Source: Mesostigma viride (taxonomy: Eukaryota > Streptophyta > Mesostigmatophyceae > Mesostigmatales > Mesostigmataceae). Taken from it: DNA of 64,000 nt. Below, piece by piece: positions 55,561 through 64,000 of this stretch. The stretch lies in the NCBI GenBank assembly GCA_009746045.1, contig RPFO01001139.1:394050-458049 (forward strand). The letters are read 5' to 3'. The first letter of the stretch is position 1. Each line of letters begins with the position of its first letter. The translations under genes and the position numbers were made by a program. A model generated the notes under the pieces. That model was given only the letters and a program-made list of their open reading frames with translations. It had not been told where the DNA came from and did no database searches.

Positions 55561-56607
55561 TCAGCGCCGCCTCCGCACGGCACTCTGTGGCCTCCTGACC
55601 CGCCTGGCGGCGGTGGGGTGGCCGGGGTCCGGTGGCGGTGGCGAGGGCGGTGGCGGGCCGTAGTTGTCCATCCACCATCGGTAGGCCGCTTCCGGGTCCG
55701 CCCCCGCCTTGCCTTTGTCCCGGTGGCGCCTCTCCTGCTCGCTGGCGGGTGGGGGGACCAGCCACCTGGGGTCGGCGGGTATCTGTTGTGGCAGTTCCGG
55801 CTGGGGAGGAGGGGGTCTTTGTCGTCGAGAGGGACCGCTTTCCGTACCGGCGGATCTCTTCGCCATCCGTCGGCGAGATTCTACTTTCCTGGCCCGGTCC
55901 TTTTCCGCCCATTCGACGGCGGCTGGGTCCTTGCTCTTTCTCAGTTCGGCGCGTCGTTTATCCACTTCCTTAAATTTTGCCCGTTCTTTTGCCACCCATG
56001 CGATGTCGTCTGGGTCTTGGCTCTTCCATCGTGCGGCGCGTAGTTCCCTCCATTTGCGATTTTGGACTTCGCGATTCGTCTCCTGCCCTTCCTTGGCGGT
56101 TTTTTCAAGCCATTGTCTATTGTAGGCCCGGGATTTTTTGGCCCGTGCAATGTCGTCGGGGTCCTTGCTCTTTCTCAGTTCGGAGAGTCGTTTACTCCTT
56201 TCCTTATACCTGGCCCGTTCTTTTGCCACCCATGCGATGTCGTCTGGGTCTTGGCTCTTCCATCGTGCGGCGCGTAGTTCCCTCCATTTGCGATTGTTGG
56301 CTTCTCTTTGTGTTTCCTGCCTCTGCGCCTGTTGCCGCCCGCCCCCCTCCTCGTCACCCGCCTGGGCGGATCGCTCCTTCTCGTACGCGTCCAGGTCGAA
56401 AAAGTCGTCTGGTCCTGGTCCCGCCTCGTCGAGTTCCTCCCACGCTCCCTGCTCTAAGGTGGGCATCTCGGCCATGGTAAGCGGGTCACCGGGCTCGGCC
56501 TCCTCGAAGCGGGCCAGCTCGTCCAGGTCCAGGTCCCCCAGGCCGTCGTCGTCCCCCGGATCGTCCGCCCGCACCCTGTGTCTTCGGGTCGCTCTCCGCC
56601 GCGCCAT
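55561..56607 (-). CDS. Basic KSxDPDD-repeat protein, paralogue 1
   Basis: The ORF starts at ATG 56607 (MARRRATRRHRVRADDPG). An acidic N-terminal third (DDDGLGDLDLDELARFEEAE) is followed by four repeats of ~27 residues built on WKSQDPDDIAWVAKERA or RKSKDPDDIARAKKSRA. The C-terminus is Pro-rich and conserved with YRWWMDNYGPPPP. The repeats are helical and strongly basic, suggesting nucleic-acid binding; that is inferred. It is adjacent to and clearly duplicated from the next gene. Termini are nearly identical in DNA while the repeats differ. Confidence 0.7.
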   Translation of the reverse strand: MARRRATRRHRVRADDPGDDDGLGDLDLDELARFEEAEPGDPLTMAEMPTLEQGAWEELDEAGPGPDDFFDLDAYEKERSAQAGDEEGGGRQQAQRQETQREANNRKWRELRAARWKSQDPDDIAWVAKERARYKERSKRLSELRKSKDPDDIARAKKSRAYNRQWLEKTAKEGQETNREVQNRKWRELRAARWKSQDPDDIAWVAKERAKFKEVDKRRAELRKSKDPAAVEWAEKDRARKVESRRRMAKRSAGTESGPSRRQRPPPPQPELPQQIPADPRWLVPPPASEQERRHRDKGKAGADPEAAYRWWMDNYGPPPPSPPPPDPGHPTAARRVRRPQSAVRRRR

Positions 56608-56645
56608 GTTTTGATACATGTCTGCGAAAATTATCGGGCTCGCGC
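56608..56645 (-). promoter_or_regulatory. AT-rich element upstream of paralogue 1
   Basis: The minus strand has ATAATTTTCGCAG about 15-25 bases before the ATG. Paralogue 2 has AAATATTTTCGCAG at the equivalent place (57680-57705). In a GC-rich block this AT-rich motif is a plausible promoter, but duplication alone could explain the match. Confidence 0.4.
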
Positions 56646-57665
56646 CCTTCTGACCCGCCTGGCGGCGGTGGGGTGGCCGGGGTCCGGTGGCGGTGGCGAG
56701 GGCGGTGGCGGGCCGTAGTTGTCCATCCACCATCGGTAGGCCGCTTCCGGGTCCGCCCCCGCCTTGCCTTTGTCCCGGTGTCGCCTCTCCTGCTCGCTGG
56801 CGGGTGGAGGGACCAGCCACCTGGGGTCGGCGGGTATCTGTTGTGGCAGTTCCGGCTGGGGAGGAGGAGGGCTTTGTCGTCGAGAGGGACCGCTTTCCGT
56901 ACCGGCGGATCTCTTCGCCATCCGTCGGAGACGCTGGGATTCTAGCTTACTGGCCCGTCGTTTTTCCGCCCATGCGACGGTGGCAGCTGGGTCTTGGCTC
57001 TTTAATAGTTCGGTGCGTCGTTTCTCCCTTTCCTTCTTCAAGGCCCGTTCTTTTTCCGCCCATTCGACGGCGGCTGGGTCTTGGCTCTTTCTCAGTTTGG
57101 CGCGTGAATCCCTCAATTTGCGATTTTTGACTTCGCGATTCGTCTCCTGCCCTTCCTTGGCGTTCTTTTCAAGCCATTGTCTACCCCTAGCCCGGACTTT
57201 TTCTACCCATGCAGTGTCGTCGGGGTCCTTGCTCTTTCTCAGTTCAGCATATCTTTCCCGGGCTTTGCGATTTTTGGCTTCCGATCGCGCGATGTCGTCG
57301 GGATCCTTTCTCTTTTTCAGTTCAGCGTATCTTTCCCGGGCTTTGCGATTGCTGGCTTCTCTTTGTGTTTCCTGCCTCTGCGCCTGTTGCCGCCCGCCCC
57401 CCTCCTCGTCACCCGCCTGGGCGGATCGCTCCTTCTCGTACGCGTCCAGGTCGAAAAAGTCGTCTGGTCCTGGTCCCGCCTCGTCGAGGTCCTGGGGGTC
57501 GTCGAGGTCCTCTAAGGTGGGCATCTCGGCCATGTTAAGCGGGTCACCGGGCTCGGCCTCCTCGAAGCGGGCCAGCTCGTCCATGTCTAGGTCCCCCAGG
57601 CCGTCGTCGTCTCCCGGATCGTCCGCCCGCACCCTGTGTCTTCGGGTCGCTCTCCGCCGCGCCAT
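56631..57665 (-). CDS. Basic KSxDPDD-repeat protein, paralogue 2
   Basis: The ORF starts at ATG 57665, matching paralogue 1. Both termini are almost identical to it, but the repeats diverge: KKRKDPDDIARSEAKNRKAR, RKSKDPDDTAWVEKVRA, RKSQDPAAVEWAEKERA and LKSQDPAATVAWAEKRRA. Near-identical ends with diverged middles suggest gene conversion or selection on repeat content. The frame is open upstream to 57707 only with a non-ATG start. No known family name. Confidence 0.7.
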   Translation of the reverse strand: MARRRATRRHRVRADDPGDDDGLGDLDMDELARFEEAEPGDPLNMAEMPTLEDLDDPQDLDEAGPGPDDFFDLDAYEKERSAQAGDEEGGGRQQAQRQETQREASNRKARERYAELKKRKDPDDIARSEAKNRKARERYAELRKSKDPDDTAWVEKVRARGRQWLEKNAKEGQETNREVKNRKLRDSRAKLRKSQDPAAVEWAEKERALKKEREKRRTELLKSQDPAATVAWAEKRRASKLESQRLRRMAKRSAGTESGPSRRQSPPPPQPELPQQIPADPRWLVPPPASEQERRHRDKGKAGADPEAAYRWWMDNYGPPPPSPPPPDPGHPTAARRVRRARAR

Positions 57666-57723
57666 GTCCTCGAGTACACCCGGCTGCGAAAATATTTCAT
57701 CCTCCACAGGGTCACATCATATG

Positions 57724-58058
57724 TGAAGGCACCTCCGCAAACGTTTTTGACGCGGTGAAAACCGGCCCCAACGAGGACCGCGGCATCTGGATCCACACCA
57801 AGCCACCCCCTAGGGATGTGGATCAGCCCATATTTCTGGAGCTGGCCAATATTTCCGTGTTTTGTGATCACTTCCGTTTCCATGGTCAGGGGCGAGGAGG
57901 ATACAGTACTGGAGAAGCTCGGGCCCGGTTTGGGCGTGCTGGGGTACTACGAGGAGGCAAGGGAGTACAGGGGCCTGGAGTTTGCCGGGCCCAATAAACG
58001 CCTGATGGGCGCGAACAGGTGTTTCAATCGCGAGGGCCGCGCAAGACTGGCCGCTTGA
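57724..58058 (+). pseudogene. Broken KilA-N domain gene
   Basis: One frame reads VKTGPNEDRGIWIH, matching TGPVDERGVWVHPEL of the intact gene downstream. The +1 frame then reads MWISPYF, matching MWISPDF, and continues to a stop with GYYEEAREYRGLEF. The core of a KilA-N domain is thus present but split by a frameshift near 57810, and most of the N-terminal part is missing. It is a tandem decayed paralogue of 58166-59209. Confidence 0.7.
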
Positions 58059-58165
58059 TTGGCCACGATCGCCGTGCCCTGAAATGGGATCTACCCTTGG
58101 TGCATAATGGGCAAGGAATGCGTTTAAAACATCCTATTTATTATGGATTCATACACGAATAAAGG

Positions 58166-59209
58166 ATGGCTCTCATGAGCAGCTCGACCCTCTTTACGCA
58201 TGCACTTTTCAACTTGGCAAAAGAGACCGACCGTATGTGGATATTCACTTTGAAGCCTTCATCGTCTTTCCAGGTAGATTCGACAAAGGAGATAAAAGTG
58301 AGAAAAAGTGACAGGATGATCCATGCACAGGACCTCACGCTTGCAGCTTCTAATGGGCAGAAACGGTTCGAAAGCTGGTTTCGCCTCGATGGTTCAAAGG
58401 CCTTCATCGCAGCCTTGCAGAGGCACCGGGAGGTAGAACACATATCTGCGTTCTATACTGGCGAGGTCACGAGTACCACAAAGACCGGGCCCGTCGACGA
58501 GCGCGGTGTTTGGGTACACCCCGAACTGGTGGGGCAGCTGGCCATGTGGATCAGCCCCGACTTTGCTGTGCTGGCAACGAGCTGGGTGAACCGTATCATG
58601 GCGGGTGACATCACGATGATGCAGGTGGTGCGCGACGCCCATGACAGGACGCACGGCACGACCACGACGGTGGCGATCCGCACGGAGCTGGCCAACGGGC
58701 GCAAGGTGCCTGATTACGCCCCCCCGGTGCGCACGCTGGAGCCCGCCATGCGCGTGGGGTGCAAGGACCTGCAGCACCAACTGGGCGACCTGGTGAGCTC
58801 GGTCGTCCCCAAGGAGCGCGTGGGGGGCGTGATGGCCTTCCTGGGGGACAAGGTGGCTGAGGCTGCCACCGGCGTGACCGCGGCCTCGTTGAGGGAGCTG
58901 AACCACGTGAAGACGGGCAGCGCCCGAGACCTGATGAACGAAGAGCAGCTGGCGAACGCTTCCTTTTTCATGAGGAAGGTCATGTTGCGCGCCAAGGAGG
59001 CCGGTCAGAGGGCGGACCTGCACGACATCGGGCTCTCTGTCAGACGGGACATGGCCCCGTTCGTGGTGCCGGCGCGGGGTGCGACGGCCCCGGAGACGGT
59101 GGCGGCCCACCGCCAGCAGATGAAGGATGACCTGGCTCTGACTCGCCCGCTGAACCAGGAGCGGTTCGCATGGCGCGGCGGGGGGGCGCAGAAGAGGGTG
59201 CGGTCGTGA
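58166..59209 (+). CDS. KilA-N domain DNA-binding protein
   Basis: The 347-residue frame starts at ATG 58166. The KilA-N domain spans about residues 50-135: RFESWFRLDGSKAFIAALQR, then TGPVDERGVWVHPELVGQLA, MWISPDFAVLATSWVNRIMA. The W-V-H-P-E-L and W-I-S-P-x-F signatures are diagnostic. KilA-N proteins are DNA-binding factors common in large DNA viruses and phages. The C-terminal ~200 residues are helical (LRELNHVKTGSARDLMNEEQ) and unassigned. Upstream lies an AT-rich stretch with TTTAAAACATCCTATTTATT. No introns. Together with the broken copy it argues for a viral origin of this block. Confidence 0.85.
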   Translation: MALMSSSTLFTHALFNLAKETDRMWIFTLKPSSSFQVDSTKEIKVRKSDRMIHAQDLTLAASNGQKRFESWFRLDGSKAFIAALQRHREVEHISAFYTGEVTSTTKTGPVDERGVWVHPELVGQLAMWISPDFAVLATSWVNRIMAGDITMMQVVRDAHDRTHGTTTTVAIRTELANGRKVPDYAPPVRTLEPAMRVGCKDLQHQLGDLVSSVVPKERVGGVMAFLGDKVAEAATGVTAASLRELNHVKTGSARDLMNEEQLANASFFMRKVMLRAKEAGQRADLHDIGLSVRRDMAPFVVPARGATAPETVAAHRQQMKDDLALTRPLNQERFAWRGGGAQKRVRS

Positions 59210-59390
59210 ATTTTCAGTATGAGCGGCGGTGGCACTGTCCGGGAGGGCATCCGTTGGCAGCGTCCCCTCCCTGGCAGGCTAACGCGCGCTCGGGGGATCG
59301 AGTGTGTATATACGCGTGGGGGAGAAACAAAAAGAGGGCGGGTAACCGCGGTGGTGCATGCAAATGGAAAATGAAATCGGATTGGATCAC

Positions 59391-59460
59391 ACTTTATTGC
59401 ACATTATAATAACACTTTATTGCCAGTTATCATCACCCTTTATTGCCAACATCCATTACT
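59391..59460 (-). terminator. Triplicated 23-bp unit with poly(A)-signal core
   Basis: Three tandem 23-bp units each contain TTTATTGC on the plus strand (59393, 59416 and 59439), that is GCAATAAA on the minus strand. They lie 40-105 bases downstream of the stop of the minus-strand gene at 59498. This is where its 3' end should be processed. Confidence 0.65.
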
Positions 59461-59497
59461 GCATCCGGTTGCATCGACCGACATACAACAGGGTGAG

Positions 59498-60262
59498 CTA
59501 GTAGAGGTCGTTCCATCGGCCGATGAGGGAGCGCTCCTTGTTGTAGCGGAAGAAGGGGAACACCAGCGCGGGGCTCTGCCACATCTCCCTGCGCTCCGCC
59601 AGGCAGATGGGGCACTTGAGGTCCTCTGCGGGGTCGGCGTCGTCGAGCGCGACGGCCATGCACATGGCGCATATCGAGGGTGCGTGGGTGTGGTCGCCTT
59701 CCGTCACGGGCTCGTAGGCGTCCCAGCAGACCCCGTGGCAGCACGCGCACTTCCCCACCATGCGCGGGGCAAGGCTCCCCCGGCAACGATACATGTTATC
59801 GAGGCTGGCATCAATTTCCTCGCGAAAAGAGGCAGAATAAGGGGGCGACCAGAAGGGATCGACCCTGTATGGCAGCCACGGCGACATTTCGATATGTCCC
59901 GGCAACAGCGGTTCGTAGGAGAATTCGGGGACGATCTCCATGGCGTTGCGCGTGTTGGCCGCCGGCCCCGAATTCCTCCTGGTTGATACGTAGAGCCGGA
60001 TGGCCGCCTCCTTGGCGAGGGCCAGGTTGTGCACGGTGATAGCTCGCGGCGTCGAGGCGGCCGTGACGTGTTCCGAGGTGCAGAGGAGTCCTTTCGACAA
60101 CCCGCGGCACTGCACGCACTGCGCGTACCTGCCACCCAGGAAATGGTTGGGATTCTTGCTCTCCCGGCACCGGCCGCATCGTACCGGCGTGTCCATTTTC
60201 ATGTCCTGCTTCATCATCATGAATTCCTCCCTTATCTTGGCGGAATCGCGCGAGGCCCCCAT
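59498..60262 (-). CDS. Zinc-ribbon and RING-like Cys-rich protein
   Basis: The 254-residue frame starts at ATG 60262 and ends in TAG at 59498. The N-terminus has a four-Cys ribbon: CGRCRESKNPNHF then CVQCRG, a type widespread in giant-virus proteins. The C-terminal ~80 residues carry a dense cluster: CACCHGVCW, then HTHAPSICAMC and CPICLAERREMW, resembling a RING or related cross-brace zinc domain. The middle has no clear fold. Possible roles are nucleic-acid binding or ubiquitin ligation, not decided by sequence. It converges on the KilA-N gene and is followed by the triplicated poly(A) block. Confidence 0.65.
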   Translation of the reverse strand: MGASRDSAKIREEFMMMKQDMKMDTPVRCGRCRESKNPNHFLGGRYAQCVQCRGLSKGLLCTSEHVTAASTPRAITVHNLALAKEAAIRLYVSTRRNSGPAANTRNAMEIVPEFSYEPLLPGHIEMSPWLPYRVDPFWSPPYSASFREEIDASLDNMYRCRGSLAPRMVGKCACCHGVCWDAYEPVTEGDHTHAPSICAMCMAVALDDADPAEDLKCPICLAERREMWQSPALVFPFFRYNKERSLIGRWNDLY

Positions 60263-60800
60263 GGCTGCGTGCGTCGTTTGCGTGAATGCCGAGGTCTGTC
60301 GACGGTCTGCCCAAATTGTAATGGACTCGACTCTTCTCTCGCTCTCCCCGGCGCCCCACGTGGCAGGTCGCCTATATCATGCATCCCTCGCGGCAAGGCC
60401 CGGCGCGCGCTCTGTGTGGCGCTCCCACGTGGCTGGGGGCGTTTCCCGCCTTCCGCGCTGTTCTCTCGCGGGTTCGGTCGGATAAGCTGACGGAGGCGTT
60501 TTCTCGCGGGCTCGGGTCGGGACAAGCTGGCGGGGTCCTTCGCCTGGTGGACTGACGTCACACGAGCACGATCCCGCTGGGTCCGAGAGGCGGTTACGGA
60601 AAGGGGCGGATGTGCATAAACAGGGGCGATACCCCGCGGGCCTCCAGGCCGCCTGACCGCTCCAAGATCGCAGTACACCAGGCCGTCTGACCGCTCTGCC
60701 ACTCGCTTTCCCACTTGTCCTCACAGATCGCCTGCTGGGGCGTCAAGTCTTGCTACATTCATGGGTGCGTGTTCTCGTCGGCAAACCCCGTGACAACGTG
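60263..60800. other. No gene seen; divergent promoter region
   Basis: GC-rich sequence separates the Cys-rich gene from the 50-bp array. A splice-acceptor-like TTGTCCTCACAG lies at about 60716-60727 without a matching exon that I can support. Confidence 0.4.
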
Positions 60801-60810
60801 TGAGGGGGGG

Positions 60811-61235
60811 CGTTCTTCGTGGCAGGATGCTCTCGATTGCTGGATGTCGCATGAGGGCCGCATTCTCCGTGGCGAGATGGGAATCGGGATTCGATGCCGT
60901 ATGAGAGCTGCATTCCTTGTGGCAGGACGTTGTCGATCGCTGGATGTCGTTTGAAGCCAGCATTCTCCGTGGCGAGATGGGAATCGGGATTCGATGCCGT
61001 ATGAGAGCTGCATTCCTTGTGGCAGGACGTTGTCGATCGCTGGATGTCGTTTGAGGCCCGCATTCCTTGTGGCAGGACGTTGTCGATCGCTGGATGTCGT
61101 TTGAGGCCCGCATTCTCCGTGGCAGGACGTTGTCGATTGCTGGATGTCGCACGAGGCCCGCATTCTCCGTGGCAGGACGTTGTGGGGTGCTGGATGTCGT
61201 GTGAGCCCCGCGTTCTGTGGGGCAGGGCTCGATGG
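60811..61235. repeat. 50-bp tandem array with two alternating unit types
   Basis: Units start at 60811, 60861, 60911, 60961, 61011, 61061, 61111, 61161 and 61211 (partial). Type A contains GGCAGGACGTTGTCGATTGC; type B contains GGCGAGATGGGAATCGGGAT. The order is A-B-A-B-A-A-A-A-partial. The minus strand is open in all three frames because the unit lacks stops, so the long frames here are not evidence of genes. Confidence 0.95.
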
Positions 61236-61330
61236 CGCCCCTCGTGTTCGCCATGCAGGCTGATGGCCCGTGGCGCCACCTGATCTTCTCTCCTGTCTCG
61301 TGCTTTTCTCGCGTGCTTGATTTCGCTTTC

Positions 61331-63141
61331 CAGATACGCCGCGGGCAGACACGGACTCACACGTTGTCGAGGGGCTGGCGGACGCGGCCGTCGCTCACCT
61401 CTTGCCCCTGGTGGCGGGCATGATCAAAGAGGGGGGCATTTTCGTGGTCAAGGTGCACCCTGATGGCATGATGCGCCAGGTGGGCTGGGAGGAGTTCACG
61501 GTGGACAACTCCGGCAGCATGGGGCTGTCGCCGATCCCCCCCCCTCCTCCTGCCACATCGATTCCGCGGAGGGGGGGCGCTCCGGTGGATGATGTCGGAG
61601 ATGGCCTACGCCCTTACGGACATCTTGTCTCCCTTCATGGGGGTCGAGCGGGGCGTGGTCAGGCTGGGGCCGAAGGGGGTCCAGGCACTCAAGAAGGCGG
61701 GGGTGGAGGCGCGCGTCGGGGCGGAGGCGGCGCCGGAACATCGGGGGGTCATCTACGCGGCGATGGGGGACGCCCTGCGCGAGACGGTCATGGGCGGCTA
61801 CATGACGGCGGTCCGGGTGGCGACCGGCTATTCGGGCGGCGACAGGGTTTCGCTCACTTCGAAAGCCATCGAGCGCATGGTCTTCCGCGGGGAGGCCTAC
61901 GTGGTGGAGGTCCACTCCGACGGCACCCTGCGGTCCGCCGGCATCGGGGCCTGGCGTGACAGCAAGAAGAACGTGATGCTGGTGGGCGCCCCTCCTCCCA
62001 TGTCCTGCCACTCGATCTCGCCCGAGGGGCAGGCCGTGTTGGCCGAGGGGCGGAGTTTCAGGGAGCGTTTCCGGCGGTTGGTGGCGGACATCCAGGGCCT
62101 GAACGGGGGGAGCTTCCAGCCCGTCATCCACTCCCCCACTCCCACCCGCCCCCCGCGTCCGGTGCAGGTCGGGGGCGCGCACCGGCGGGACGCCGCGACG
62201 AAGGAGATCGTGCTGGGATGGATGGATCACCTGCACAAGGCCTCGCGCGAGAACGACGAGGGGGAGTTTTGCCGCGTGGTCCGCGCGCTCCAGGGGGTGC
62301 TGTGCCCGGGGGACAAGCCCGCCAAGCGCCAGGCCATCGTGGAGGGGATCGACCTGTTCGTGTGGTGCGCGGAGCCGGGCGGGGACGGCGGCAAGGGCGG
62401 CAAGGGGGCGGGCGGTTCACGCCGCAGCGCGCGACCGCCGTGCGCATGCTGTTTCCGGTCGACAACGGGGCCGACATGGCCGAGGATACCCACGGGCGGC
62501 GTCCCGTTGTGCAGGCCCTGTACATGGTGGCGCGGGGGCAGGTGGACAAGGCCGTGAACAGCCTGGCGGCGGCGGGGTGGGTGTTCGCCGACGCGTACGG
62601 CTCGCGTCCGGGCCTCGTCTTCATGATCACGGCGCTGTTCCTGTTCCGGCGGTGCTACTGGCACGACCATTTCGTCACGATGTTCGACGCGTACAGGCGC
62701 CTGACGAGCGTCCCCGCCACCGGGCAGGAGGTGGAGGCCCTGTTCAAGAAGGTGAGCGAGCGGTTCGCCAAGGCCCCGGCGGGGAGGTGGCCCGAGGACG
62801 TGGCCGAGCTGATGCTGCCGTACTCGAGCTTCATCGAGGTGGAGCGCACGGCGCGCGCCGACATGCACGCCGTCCGGACGGGGGACATGAGCGGGTACGA
62901 CGGATGGGGCGCGCGCGTCCTGGGCGACATGCGGGCGTTCTTCGACGACCGTCGCAGGCAGGTGGTATCCGCTCACCTGCTGATGGATAAGCACGAGCAG
63001 TCGTGTCATATGTCGTACACGGGGGTCCGGTTCGCGCGCCAGCTGTCCGCCATCTGTCAGGGGTCTGGGTTTGATTTGTGGACGGAGTTGTGCGATGAGA
63101 GCGGGCGGGCGGGGGTCCGTCCTGGTGTAGTGGCTCGCTGA
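61331..63141 (+). CDS. Unknown protein with a duplicated N-terminal module (two frame breaks)
   Basis: The frame opens after a stop at 61318 and a splice-acceptor-like CGCTTTCCAG (61333). It reads HVVEGLADAAVAHLLPLVAG and IFVVKVHPDGMMRQVGWEEF, shifts frame at a G run (about 61571-61577), and continues LTDILSPFMGVERGVVRLG and AYVVEVHSDGTLRSAGIGAW. After a second shift near 62405 (GGGGGCGGG) it reads GADMAEDTHGRRPVVQALYM to the TGA at 63139. The VVxVHxDGxxR module occurs twice. Both shifts are at G homopolymers, so the gene may be intact. No family recognised. Confidence 0.5.
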
Positions 63142-63197
63142 CGTCCCCTTCTCCCCGCCGGTGGTGCTTGCGCGCAGGGGGGGGCTCTGCCGGGACC

Positions 63198-63262
63198 CGC
63201 CGCCGCCGCCGCCGCCTCCTCCTCCTCCCCCGCCGCCTCCTCCTCCCCCGCCGCCTCCTTTC
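63198..63262. repeat. (CCG/CCT)n triplet tract
   Basis: CCGCCGCC passes into CCTCCTCC units, encoding poly-Pro in the plus frame just before the last gene. Confidence 0.9.
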
Positions 63263-63331
63263 GCTGCCACCGGGTGGGAGACGGTCCAGGACACCGCGCG
63301 CGACCCCGTTCCCGAGCCCCCGGTCGATGTG

Positions 63332-63928
63332 ATGTTCCAGGCATTGCCCCCGATCGCCCTGCGGATCATCCTGGAGCGCATCTGGCCGACTGGGCGCGGG
63401 ATCTGCCCCGAGATGGACGAGGTCTACTGGGAGATCTGCAGGTACAGACAACCCGCCGAGAAGCTCGAAAAGGAAGTGCGCGAGGAGCTGCTGTACCGCC
63501 AGGAGAATGGGGATCGCCGCCGGTTCGGCGGGCGGGAGGACGGGCAGCTGGAGGCCGTCTTGAAGTTGATATGCCCCGACCGCTTCATGGAGTGCTTGGA
63601 CGCGCTGGAGACGCCGAGGGCGAGGAAGGAGGAGAAGCTGTGGATCCTGTGGGACAAGGTTCGCGAGGGGCTGGCCAGGCACGGGAAGAGGGTCAGCCGT
63701 TCGCAGATGAAGAGTATCCGAGAGCGGCTCTTCGACTGTCTGGGTTCGAGCAAGACTTTCGCCGACAGGTCCTTCTCCTTTGTGGTCAAGTGCTACAACG
63801 TCATGACGGCCAAGTGGAGGCATCAGGGGCGCGCCATCCCCAGCTCGCCCGCGTGGGAGTGGGGCTGGTGGTCCCAACTGAGCAGCGACCACGCGGTGTC
63901 GCACGCCGAGTTGACTGTTTTGGAGTGA
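63332..63928 (+). CDS. Unknown helical protein
   Basis: The frame gives 198 residues from the first ATG (63332). It is open upstream to 63131 through a poly-Pro stretch, and an acceptor-like GCGCGCAG at about 63171-63178 allows an earlier exon. Visible landmarks are LPPIALRIILERIWPTGRGI, EKLEKEVREELLYRQENGD, LWILWDKVREGLARHGKRVS and FVVKCYNVMTAKWRHQG. Composition is basic and helical. It follows the previous gene by under 200 bases on the same strand. I recognise no family. Confidence 0.5.
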   Translation: MFQALPPIALRIILERIWPTGRGICPEMDEVYWEICRYRQPAEKLEKEVREELLYRQENGDRRRFGGREDGQLEAVLKLICPDRFMECLDALETPRARKEEKLWILWDKVREGLARHGKRVSRSQMKSIRERLFDCLGSSKTFADRSFSFVVKCYNVMTAKWRHQGRAIPSSPAWEWGWWSQLSSDHAVSHAELTVLE

Positions 63929-64000
63929 TTCAGTTTTTGGACTGTCGTGATGATTATGTGCATTATTTTTTGTAGGGCTTGCGACTGTTTGTGGCTTGGA

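Noticed and set aside
60811..61235. CRISPR-like regular array
   Set aside because: Units are contiguous 50-bp tandem repeats without unique spacers, and the context is eukaryotic or viral-like.
60721..61360. Three overlapping minus-strand ORFs of 177-205 codons over the 50-bp array
   Set aside because: The 50-bp unit has no stop in any minus frame, so all three open frames arise from the repeat.

Overview
The window reads as nuclear DNA of a microbial eukaryote, most likely a unicellular alga. It has almost no ordinary genes, many nested transposable elements, abundant satellites, and one GC-rich intron-poor block with genes of giant-virus type. I cannot name the species from sequence alone.

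Layout. 0-16 kb holds non-LTR retrotransposons (LINEs) whose polyprotein carries a PHD finger, a RING-H2 finger, zinc fingers, reverse transcriptase (RT) and a restriction-enzyme-like (REL) endonuclease. One copy is near complete (8594-14156), one is strongly 5'-truncated (14315-16057), and small tails lie around them. An array of ~240-bp monomers precedes the main copy and is split by a 6.2-kb CACTA-type DNA transposon (1798-7980) with perfect 12-bp inverted ends and a TA target duplication. 16-20 kb holds remnants of other LINEs. 20-38 kb is mostly satellites, minisatellites, palindromes and repeat ends, with only weak gene candidates. 38.6-53.6 kb holds two related minus-strand Copia-like LTR elements. 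Element B (45074-53567) is complete, with two 455-bp LTRs that look identical and a 5-bp target duplication. Element A (38607 to at least 44297) is older and lacks a recognisable 5' LTR. Both have an unusual order: integrase, then a retropepsin-like domain with DTQ at its active site, then RT and RNase H. Element B splits a coiled-coil ORF whose halves rejoin in frame.

53.6-64 kb is GC rich. It contains a KilA-N domain gene and a broken KilA-N copy, a tandem pair of basic-repeat proteins, a zinc-ribbon/RING-like protein, a protein with winged-helix-like ends, and two unknown proteins. A 50-bp tandem array and a triplicated poly(A)-signal block lie between them. KilA-N genes, zinc-ribbon proteins and intronless packing are typical of nucleocytoplasmic large DNA viruses, so this may be an endogenised giant-virus segment.

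Caution: several long frames break and resume cleanly at G runs (9978-9986, about 61571-61577, about 62405). Some apparent pseudogenes may therefore be consensus indel errors.
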